The notes beneath the pieces are model-generated. The model was not told the origin of the DNA. It made no database searches and worked only from the letters and a program-made list of their open reading frames with translations. A stretch of 17,423 nucleotides of DNA. Source: RI-242 sp038246255 (GTDB lineage Bacteria > Planctomycetota > UBA1135 > GCA-002686595). The stretch lies in NCBI GenBank assembly GCA_038246255.1, contig JBBRWC010000089.1, positions 1 to 17,423 on the forward strand. The letters are read 5' to 3'. Both the position numbers and the translations under genes were made by a program. Positions 1-6,277 of the stretch are shown in pieces; positions within the stretch are counted from its first letter, which is position 1; every line of letters begins with the position of its first letter.

Positions 1-146
1 GAAACGGACGCGATCCGGAGGCCTCGGTGGACGGCTGCGCCTGAGCGTCGGAACCGTCCACCACAACACGATCCCGATGAGGGCGATGAAAACCGGGACG
101 CCTGCAAGCCACGTCGGAACGCCATAGACGCCGTCATTCGCGGAGG
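1..146 (-). other. Possible partial reading frame with one membrane segment, running off the left edge
   Basis: Reading the minus strand from about 180 down to position 1, one frame stays open and encodes a hydrophobic stretch flanked by a Pro-Thr-Trp and then by basic residues (core GVPVFIALIGIVLWW, then TVPTLRRS). That looks like a single transmembrane helix followed by a positively charged cytoplasmic tail. It is in a different frame from the TPR protein that ends at 147. No start codon with a ribosome site is visible, so this could be a gene piece brought next to the TPR fragment by a junction near 150-180, or the TPR frame shifted by one indel. Function is unknown and confidence is low. 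Confidence 0.25.
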
Positions 147-707
147 TTACCGTCCCAAGCCCAGGCGAGTTGTCGTCGCGTCGTCCTCGACTCCCGCGAT
201 CTCGACGAGCGCCTCGAGGTGACCGGGAGCCGAGCCCTCGTCGACCTGCACGTCGGCGAGCCCGTCGCGCGCCGCGTCGCTCGCGCCGCCAGACGAAGCG
301 AGCGCGCGCGCGTACGTGGACGCCGCCTTGTCGTGGTCCCCGACGTCGCTCAGCACGTCGCCGAGCTCCAGCAACAGGGCCGTCGTCGCCTCCCCTTCGG
401 GCGCGGTCTTCAGCTCCAGCTCCAGGAGCTTCTGGACCATGTTGGTCTTGCCGAGATCCCAGTAAATCGCCCGCGCATGCTGCAGCGCCTCGATCAGCGC
501 CGGGTTCAGCTTGAACGCGTCCTGGAAGTGCTTCAGCGCCTTGACGGCGAGGAGGAACTTGTCCTCGAGCACGCGCCCGAGCTTCAGGTGGTACGAGGCT
601 TTCACCGCGGGAGATGCCTCCGCGGGGATGGCCCGCTCGAGCTCTTCGGCGAGTCCCTGCCAATCACGAACCGACTCGAGATGATTCAGACGCTGCGCTA
701 GATCCAT
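147..707 (-). CDS. TPR-repeat protein, probably truncated at its C-terminus
   Basis: This encodes 186 residues and no signal peptide. Helical repeats of tetratricopeptide type are visible at about 38-75 (KLGRVLEDKF...HFQDAFKLNP) and 108-140 (ALLLELGDVLSDVGDHDKAASTYARAL). TPR proteins act as scaffolds for protein contacts; no partner can be inferred here. The N-terminus reads like the start of much longer TPR proteins that I associate with Myxococcota, in which the repeats continue for hundreds of residues. Here the pattern decays after about residue 170 (DDATTTRLGLGR) and stops, so the gene is probably cut. It starts at ATG 705-707, 93 bases after the upstream minus-strand gene ends at 801. 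Taxonomy and truncation are inferences from memory of the family. Confidence 0.6.
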   Translation of the reverse strand: MDLAQRLNHLESVRDWQGLAEELERAIPAEASPAVKASYHLKLGRVLEDKFLLAVKALKHFQDAFKLNPALIEALQHARAIYWDLGKTNMVQKLLELELKTAPEGEATTALLLELGDVLSDVGDHDKAASTYARALASSGGASDAARDGLADVQVDEGSAPGHLEALVEIAGVEDDATTTRLGLGR

Positions 708-767
708 GGTCTTCTTCGGCCCTCGGCCCCACGTTGCGGCCCTTGCGGACGTCCCTCCGGCGCTGTG

Positions 768-791
768 CTCCCGCGCGACGACGCGCGGGAG
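768..791 (-). terminator. Perfect 10-bp hairpin after the 801 stop codon
   Basis: CTCCCGCGCG and CGCGCGGGAG pair perfectly around a 4-base ACGA loop, 9 bases beyond the stop codon of the minus-strand fragment. There is no T-run on the minus strand after it, so it is terminator-like but not a canonical intrinsic terminator. Confidence 0.45.
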
Positions 792-800
792 TCGCCGGGC

Positions 801-1052
801 TTACTGCATGCTCCCGCCGAGCTGGGTCACGAGCGTTTGCGCGCCCTCACACTGGCTCTTGTAGCTCGCCGCCTTTGCGCCCTTGCAAGCGCGCGAGCTG
901 AACCCCTTCAACATCTGGATCGCCTCCGCAGTGCGCGGAGGCGTCAGCTTCGCGTAGGTGCTCCCGAGCGCCCACAGGATCTGCACCGACTCCGGCCCGT
1001 CGGTCCCCGCGACCGCCTTCGCGGCCTCGAGCTCCGTGACCATCTCGGGCAG
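801..1052 (-). pseudogene. 3' fragment of a TPR-like or lipoprotein-like gene, 5' end missing
   Basis: About 80 residues of coherent protein are visible from near 1,043 to the stop at 801. They include a helix-turn-helix pair (QILWALGSTYAKL then TAEAIQMLKGF), two cysteines (ACKGAKAASYKSQC) and the C-terminus TQLGGSMQ. This looks like the C-terminal repeat region of Myxococcota TPR proteins. The frame stays open to 1,202, but upstream of about 1,050 it becomes nonsense because it runs antisense to the FG-GAP coding sequence. An ATG at 1,041-1,043 exists without a ribosome site, so a tiny intact gene is possible but less likely than a truncated one. The function is not recognised. Confidence 0.45.
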
Positions 1053-1578
1053 CGATCCGGGGCAGAGCCTGTGGTTTGGCAACAGCCTGCAGCGGTCGGG
1101 CGATTGGCTCGCCGTGGGCGCGCCGGCCGTCCCTTCGACGATGTACGGCCGTGTGCACATGTTTTCGCTCGCGGGCGCGCCCATGCTTTCCGGCGCACCC
1201 ATTGCGCTCTCGAACGCCGCCGGCGGCGTGCAGCCATTCCAGTTGGGCGCATGCCAGAGCCATGCGGGCGACTTCTATCTGATCCTGGGTTCACTCTCGG
1301 GTGCCGAGCCCGCGCTACCGCTTGGAGCGGTGTCGGTGCCGCTGGTGCCCGACTTCTATACGCAGTTCACCCTGAACCAGCCGAACTCCGCGCTGCTGCC
1401 CGCGTCCCTCGGCCAACTCGACCCCTGGGGCCGGGCCTACGCAGCCTTCCAACTCCCGCCCGCCACTCCCGCGAGCACCATCGGCTTGACGTTCCACCAC
1501 GCGTATCTTGTGTTCGACCAAACGACACTCGCACTCGAATCCGCCAGCAACGCCGTACCCGTCACCATCGGCCCCTGA
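1051..1578 (+). pseudogene. FG-GAP-type secreted protein, C-terminal part only
   Basis: About 175 residues are convincing. First comes an FG-GAP-like repeat (QSLWFGNSLQRSGDWLAVGAP, then a VHMFSL strand), as in integrin-type beta-propellers. A second half follows with the pattern VPDFYTQFTLNQPN, LGQLDPWGRAYAAFQLP and HHAYLVFD, which I know as a C-terminal module of large secreted repeat proteins in some planctomycetes. Such proteins are surface or exported and their roles are mostly unknown. The frame is open back to an ATG at 958, but residues encoded by 958-1,042 do not resemble the family and lie antisense to the fragment at 801-1,052, so the true 5' end is missing. There is no signal peptide. 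It converges on the methyltransferase across the inverted repeat at 1,591-1,667. Confidence 0.55.
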
Positions 1579-1590
1579 CCCGCTGGGAGC

Positions 1591-1667
1591 GCGGGCCTCC
1601 AGGCCCGCCTTGGGAAGGGAGACGAGGTGCGCAGGTTACGGTGCACGCTCCAAGGCGGGCCTGGAGG
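1591..1667. repeat. Inverted repeat between convergent genes, likely bidirectional terminator or dispersed intergenic repeat
   Basis: An 18-base unit at 1,596-1,613 (CCTCCAGGCCCGCCTTGG) recurs as its perfect reverse complement at 1,650-1,667, with 36 bases between. The left unit overlaps a self-complementary hairpin at 1,591-1,608 (GCGGGCCT, CC, AGGCCCGC). The element fills the space between stop codons at 1,578 (+) and 1,675 (-), which fits a shared transcription end. From memory, the flanking motif GGAGCGCGGGCCTCCAGG is common as an intergenic repeat in planctomycetes and verrucomicrobia. Confidence 0.7.
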
Positions 1668-1674
1668 GCGGCGA

Positions 1675-2262
1675 TTACCGGGCCATGCACAGGAGGCGCG
1701 GAGTGCGGGGACCGGGCCTGCCGCGGCGCTCGACCCAGTTTGCCCGGCCGGCCTTCACAAACGCGCGCGCGGCGCCAAGCACCGCTGCGGCCTCGGCGCG
1801 CCCGCCCGGGTGCCCGGTGTACGCCACGACCACCACCCGGCCACCGGGCACGAGCGCGTCCAGGGTGTGCTCGAGCGCGCGAACGGTGCTTTGGGCCGAG
1901 GTCGTGTGCTCCCGCGTCCCGCCGGGCAGGTATCCGAGGTTGAAGATCGCCGCGCGGAGGAACTGCCCCGCCAAGTGCCGCGGCAGATCCCCGTGGTCAC
2001 CCAAAACAAGCTGAACCCGCTCGCGCACCCCCGCTTCGAGGAGGCGCAGTGCGGAACGCTCCAACGCAATCGCCTGCGTGTCGATTGCAACGACGGAGCC
2101 CGCGGGCCCGACGGCGCGCGCGAGAAACAGGCAATCGTGCCCGTTCCCGCACGTGCCGTCGAGCGCCCGATCCCCGGGCCGCAGCACCACCCCCAGGAGC
2201 GCGTGCCCCCGGTCCGTCAAACGCTCGGGAATCGCGGTGCCGTGCGCGAAGGAAGCGGTCAC
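1675..2262 (-). CDS. SAM-dependent methyltransferase, MnmM/YtqB-like
   Basis: This encodes 195 residues from a GTG start at 2,260-2,262. It is a class I Rossmann-fold methyltransferase. The SAM-binding loop is DGTCGNGHD (35-43), the second-strand acidic residue sits in VVAIDTQ, and the family signature FNLGYLPGG lies at 107-115. The DxTCGNGHD plus NLGYLPGG combination marks the YtqB family (rRNA_methylase, PF06962), whose Bacillus member MnmM methylates the wobble 5-aminomethyl-2-thiouridine in tRNA. A tRNA wobble role is therefore likely but not proven. The frame is open to an ATG at 2,365-2,367, but those 35 residues are low-complexity and overlap the peptidase. The GTG overlaps the peptidase stop as GTGA, which argues for translational coupling. 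Confidence 0.8.
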   Translation of the reverse strand: MTASFAHGTAIPERLTDRGHALLGVVLRPGDRALDGTCGNGHDCLFLARAVGPAGSVVAIDTQAIALERSALRLLEAGVRERVQLVLGDHGDLPRHLAGQFLRAAIFNLGYLPGGTREHTTSAQSTVRALEHTLDALVPGGRVVVVAYTGHPGGRAEAAAVLGAARAFVKAGRANWVERRGRPGPRTPRLLCMAR

Positions 2263-4073
2263 CGCGGTTCGAAGGGTTCCGTGCGCAGCAGCAGCCAATC
2301 CCGCGCGGCGCCGGTTACACGCGGCAGGAGGCGCTCGCGCACGGTGGCGTGGTAGCGGTCGAGCCAACCGACCTCATCTTCGCTCAGCAACGCGCGCTCC
2401 AAACAGCGGGTGTCGATGGGGCACAGGGTGAGTGTTTCAAACTCGAGGAACTCCCCGAACTCCGACGCGGGCGCGGGCACGTTGAGCACGAGATTTTCGA
2501 TGCGCACACCCCATTTCCCCGGCCGGTACAGGCCCGGCTCGACGCTGGTCACCATGCCGGGCTCCATCGCCATGTGTGCGTCCGGAACGGCCTTCGAGAT
2601 CGACTGGGGACCCTCGTGGACGTTGAGGAAGTATCCGACACCGTGGCCCGTGCCGTGGCCGTAGTCGAGCCCTTGCGCCCACAGCGGAGCGCGCGCGAGC
2701 GCATCGAGCATCGGAGACAACGTGCCGCGCGGGAAACGCGCGCGGGAGAGGTTGATGGTGCCCTTCAGCACCCACGTACAATCGCGTTTGACTTCGTCGT
2801 TCAAACGCCCGATCGGCCACACACGCGTGATGTCCGTGGTGCCACCGGCGTACTGGCCGCCCGAATCGATCAGCAGGAGGCCATCCCCTTCGATAACCGC
2901 GTGGGACGCCTCGGTCGCGCGGTAGTGGGGCATAGCGCCGTTGCCGCGGAAACCCGCGATCGTGGCAAAGCTCGGCCCGACGTAGCCGCGTCGACGCGCA
3001 CGGGCCGCAGTGATGTGCGTGTGGACGTCGAGTTCCGTGATGCGCTCTTTTCCGAGCGCCGCTTCGAACCACGCGTAGAACTCCGCCATGGCCGCTCCGT
3101 CTTCGGCCATCGCTTCGCGGATGTGCGCGGCTTGCGCGTCGCTCTTGCGGCTCTTGAAGAGCGTGCTTGGGTTGATGGCTTCGACCGTGCGCGCGGTTGC
3201 GGCCTGGCGCAGCCCCAGCGTCACGCGGCGCGGATCGATCAGGAGCAGCGCATTTGCCGGAAGTGCGCCCAGCGCCGAGCGCGCCTCACCATAGGGCGCT
3301 ACCGCCACCCGGTCGCGAGCGAGCGCCTCGACGAGCGCCGCCGGGATCTTGCCTGCGCCCACGAATAACGTCACCTTGTCGGCTTCGATCAGTGCGTGCG
3401 CGAGGAACACGGGGTTGTAGGCGACATCAGAACCACGCAGGTTGAAGATCCACGCGATGTCGTCGACGGTCGACACGAAGTGGTGGCTCGCTCCGCGCTC
3501 CGCCATGGCGGCACGCACGCGCGCGAGCTTCGTCGCACGGGTTTCCGCGGCGTGGGGCGGCAGGTGCTCGAAGATGGGTTTTGTGGGCAGCGTGGGGCGC
3601 TCCGGCCAAACTTCATTGAAAAGGTCCAGGTCGGTACGCAGCGTGGCTCCGGCCCGCGTCAGGGCGGACTCAAGGTGTTTTGCCGCCGCGAGGCCAAGCA
3701 CATCGCCGTCGACGGCGACCACCGCGCCCTGCGCCGCATTCGCCGCGAGCCAATCCACGTGACCGGGCGACGTTCCGCTCGCGATCTTCACGAGTTCGAT
3801 GCCGCTGCCCGAGAGTTCCGCTTCGGCCTGCACCCAGTAACGGCTATCCGCGAAGAGCGCGGCGCAGTCGCGGGTGACGACGAGCGTTCCCATCGATCCC
3901 GTGAACCCGCTGAGCCACTCGCGGCCTTGCCAATGCTCCGGGAGGTACTCCGAAAGGTGCGGATCCGAGGACGGCACGAGCAGGGCAAAAACGCCGTGGC
4001 GGTCGAGCGCCGCGCGGGCGCGTTCCAGGCGTTCAGAAACCGGATGGACACCGGTGGGTTGGGCGGTGGGCAT
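2259..4073 (-). CDS. Xaa-Pro aminopeptidase, M24B family (long, two creatinase N-domains)
   Basis: This encodes 604 residues, close to eukaryotic-type XPNPEP1, and contains two creatinase-like N-terminal domains (about 13-150 and 175-310) followed by the pita-bread catalytic domain (about 315-540) and a short C-terminal extension. It removes N-terminal residues that precede proline, in the cytoplasm. The five expected metal ligands are visible: D403 (LIDSGGQY), D414 (GTTDITR), H477 (GHGTGHGVG), E512 (TSVEPGLY) and E526 (GVRIEN). Supporting histidines are H383 (MPHYRA) and H486 (NVHEG). There is no signal peptide. The start is ATG 4,071-4,073. A TAAACT sequence ends 9 bases upstream of it and could be a -10 element. 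The stop codon overlaps the start of the methyltransferase. Confidence 0.93.
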   Translation of the reverse strand: MPTAQPTGVHPVSERLERARAALDRHGVFALLVPSSDPHLSEYLPEHWQGREWLSGFTGSMGTLVVTRDCAALFADSRYWVQAEAELSGSGIELVKIASGTSPGHVDWLAANAAQGAVVAVDGDVLGLAAAKHLESALTRAGATLRTDLDLFNEVWPERPTLPTKPIFEHLPPHAAETRATKLARVRAAMAERGASHHFVSTVDDIAWIFNLRGSDVAYNPVFLAHALIEADKVTLFVGAGKIPAALVEALARDRVAVAPYGEARSALGALPANALLLIDPRRVTLGLRQAATARTVEAINPSTLFKSRKSDAQAAHIREAMAEDGAAMAEFYAWFEAALGKERITELDVHTHITAARARRRGYVGPSFATIAGFRGNGAMPHYRATEASHAVIEGDGLLLIDSGGQYAGGTTDITRVWPIGRLNDEVKRDCTWVLKGTINLSRARFPRGTLSPMLDALARAPLWAQGLDYGHGTGHGVGYFLNVHEGPQSISKAVPDAHMAMEPGMVTSVEPGLYRPGKWGVRIENLVLNVPAPASEFGEFLEFETLTLCPIDTRCLERALLSEDEVGWLDRYHATVRERLLPRVTGAARDWLLLRTEPFEPR

Positions 4074-4184
4074 GGCGCGGTGAGTTTAGCCCCCGCGCGC
4101 AGCGAACGGAGCGCGGTTGCCCCGGCCGGAGCCCTGCCGTTGCCTGGCCGGCGCGCGGCCGTCGCTCGGCTGCCGCCGCTCCCG

Positions 4185-4200
4185 TATGCTCCTGGGCATG
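4185..4200 (+). promoter_or_regulatory. -10-like element 7 bases before the peptidase start codon
   Basis: TATGCT at 4,185-4,190 is followed by 7 bases and then ATG at 4,198-4,200. That spacing would put transcription start at or next to the start codon. No convincing -35 box lies 16-18 bases upstream, so support is mainly the spacing, which recurs exactly at pyrD. Confidence 0.3.
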
Positions 4201-6234
4201 CCGTCCCTCGCCGTTGCCTTCCTAGCCATCGTCCCTGCGCCCCAAGACACCCGTCCCTTCGACGTCGACCACCTGCTGGCGATGCAGCGTGTGGGCGACC
4301 CGGTCCTCTCACCCGACGGCAGTCAGGTGGCGTACACGCTCACGACGACGGACGTCGCGGCCAACCGGCGCCGCTCTGACGTCTGGGTCGCGCAGACGGA
4401 CGGGTCGGGGACGGCACAGCTGACCGTGGACCCCGCAAACGACTGGAATCCGCGTTGGGCGCCCGATGGTTCCGCCGTGTATTACCTCAGCGCGCGTTCC
4501 GGCTCGGCGCAGGTTTGGAAGCAGCCCGTCGCCTCCGGTGACGCGGTCCAGGTCACGGACCTTGCGCTGCCCGTCGACCACATGGCGGTGTTTCCCGACG
4601 GCGAGCGTTTGCTGCTCGCGATCGAGGTTTATCCGGACGCGGGCAGCCTCGGTGCCAGCGCGGCGCGCATTGCAAAGGACGCCGCGTCGCCGGTGAAAGC
4701 GCGCGCATACGAGGACCTCCTCTTCCGCCACTGGGACGGGTTCGAGGACGGGTTGCGCAGCCATCTGTTCGTATGGCGCGCGGGGGGGGGCGAGCCGAAG
4801 GACCTGCTCGCCGGCCGCGTGATGGACGTGCCCGACAAACCCTTCGGGGGGTTCGACGATGTGGCCATCGCGCCGGGCGGCAACTGGGTGGCGTTTTCCT
4901 CCAAGGCCCTCACCCACGAGAAGGCGTGGAGCACGAACAGCGACCTGTGGCTCGTGCCCGCGGACGGTTCCGCGCCGCCGCACTCCATCACGGCCGAGCG
5001 GCCCGGCGCGGATAGCGCGCCGTCCTTCTCGCCCGACGGACGCAGTCTGGTGTTCCTGTCGATGCCGCGGGCCGGTTACGAGGCGGATCGCCGTCAGATT
5101 GTCCTGCACGACCTAGAGACCAACGCGCAGACGCTCGTGGCCCCAGAGTGGGACCGCTCACCCGGTGAATTGGCGTGGGCACTCGACGGCAGCGCGCTGT
5201 TCGCGACAGCGGACCACCGCGGGACACACGCGCTGTTTGCGATCGGGCTCAACGACAACGAAGTGCGGACGCTTGTCGAGAGCGGCAATGCCGCTGCACC
5301 GCGGCCTTTGATGCGCGACGTGGTGTTCCTGCACGACACGCTGGTGGGTCCAGCCGAGATCGTGCGCGCCAGCTTGGACGGCAGCGACGTTGCCCCGATC
5401 ACCGCGCACAACGCGGAGCGCCAAAAGGGCATCCGTTTCGGCGAGTACGAGCAGTTTTCGTTCACCGGCGCGAAGGGCACCACGGTTTACGGGTACGTCG
5501 TCAAACCCGTGGACTTCGACGGGTCTAAAACCTACCCGTTCGCCTTTTTGATCCACGGCGGGCCCCAGGGCAGCTTCGGCGACCGGTTCCACTACCGCTG
5601 GAACCCCCAAACCTACGCCGGCGCGGGGTACGCGGCGATCATGATCGACTTCCGCGGGTCGACCGGTTACGGCCAGGCTTTCACCGATGCGATCCGGGGT
5701 GACTGGGGCGGTGCGCCGTTCGAGGACCTCATGCTGGGTTTGGACGCCGCGCTCGTGCGTTACCCGTTCCTCGATCGCGACCGCGGCGCCGCCCTGGGCG
5801 CGTCCTATGGCGGTTACATGGTCAACTGGATCGCCGGGCAAGCACCCGACCGCTTCCGCTGCCTCGTCAACCACGCCGGGTTGTTCGACACGCGTATGTT
5901 CGGTTTAGACACCGAAGAACTGTGGTTCCCCGAGTGGGAGTTCGGCGGGACACCCTGGAGCGAAGGCGCCAACCACGAGCGGCACAACCCCGCGCTGCAT
6001 GTTGCAAAGTGGAAAGCGCCCATGCTGGTGATCCACGGCGCAAAGGACTTCCGCGTGGTCGAAACCCAGGGTTTTGCCGCGTTTACGGCATTGCAGCGCC
6101 AGGGCATCCCGTCACGGCTCTTGCACTTCCCCGACGAGAACCACTGGGTGTTGAAACCCCAGAACTCCGCCCTGTGGCACCGCGAGGTCGAGGCGTGGCT
6201 CGATCGCCACACCACACCGCGGGTGGCGCGCTGA
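4198..6234 (+). CDS. S9 family prolyl oligopeptidase (dipeptidyl peptidase/acylaminoacyl peptidase type), exported
   Basis: This encodes 678 residues from ATG 4,198. A short hydrophobic N-terminus (PSLAVAFLAIVPAP) suggests export, although it lacks the usual basic n-region. Residues about 20-400 form a beta-propeller of PD40-like blades (LSPDGSQVAY, WAPDGSAVYYLS, FSPDGRSLVFLS). The C-terminal alpha/beta-hydrolase domain carries the catalytic triad S536 (GASYGGYM), D617 (HGAKDFRV) and H649 (DENHW), plus the oxyanion region HGGPQGSFGDRF and DFRGSTGYG. The family cleaves peptides after proline or removes blocked N-terminal residues; the specificity is not readable. In-frame starts at 4,117 and 4,186 also exist; 4,198 is preferred because a -10-like box would overlap 4,186. 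It is divergent from the M24 gene, also a proline-directed peptidase. Confidence 0.92.
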   Translation: MPSLAVAFLAIVPAPQDTRPFDVDHLLAMQRVGDPVLSPDGSQVAYTLTTTDVAANRRRSDVWVAQTDGSGTAQLTVDPANDWNPRWAPDGSAVYYLSARSGSAQVWKQPVASGDAVQVTDLALPVDHMAVFPDGERLLLAIEVYPDAGSLGASAARIAKDAASPVKARAYEDLLFRHWDGFEDGLRSHLFVWRAGGGEPKDLLAGRVMDVPDKPFGGFDDVAIAPGGNWVAFSSKALTHEKAWSTNSDLWLVPADGSAPPHSITAERPGADSAPSFSPDGRSLVFLSMPRAGYEADRRQIVLHDLETNAQTLVAPEWDRSPGELAWALDGSALFATADHRGTHALFAIGLNDNEVRTLVESGNAAAPRPLMRDVVFLHDTLVGPAEIVRASLDGSDVAPITAHNAERQKGIRFGEYEQFSFTGAKGTTVYGYVVKPVDFDGSKTYPFAFLIHGGPQGSFGDRFHYRWNPQTYAGAGYAAIMIDFRGSTGYGQAFTDAIRGDWGGAPFEDLMLGLDAALVRYPFLDRDRGAALGASYGGYMVNWIAGQAPDRFRCLVNHAGLFDTRMFGLDTEELWFPEWEFGGTPWSEGANHERHNPALHVAKWKAPMLVIHGAKDFRVVETQGFAAFTALQRQGIPSRLLHFPDENHWVLKPQNSALWHREVEAWLDRHTTPRVAR

Positions 6235-6241
6235 AAGCGTT

Positions 6242-6277
6242 CTGAACTTCGGCGCCGGATCGACGATAATCCCGCAA
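6242..6277 (+). promoter_or_regulatory. Sigma70-type promoter of uvrC, predicting a leaderless transcript
   Basis: CTGAAC (6,242-6,247) and GATAAT (6,265-6,270) are separated by 17 bases. The -10 box matches TATAAT at five of six positions and the -35 keeps the TGA core. Start codon ATG 6,277 lies 6 bases beyond the -10 box, which is where transcription would begin. No Shine-Dalgarno sequence precedes the ATG. Confidence 0.55.

Noticed and set aside
765..1943. Plus-strand frame of 392 residues spanning the left junction
   Set aside because: It is Arg/Ala/Pro-rich, crosses the junction at about 1,050 and the inverted repeat, and is contradicted by the FG-GAP frame and the methyltransferase.
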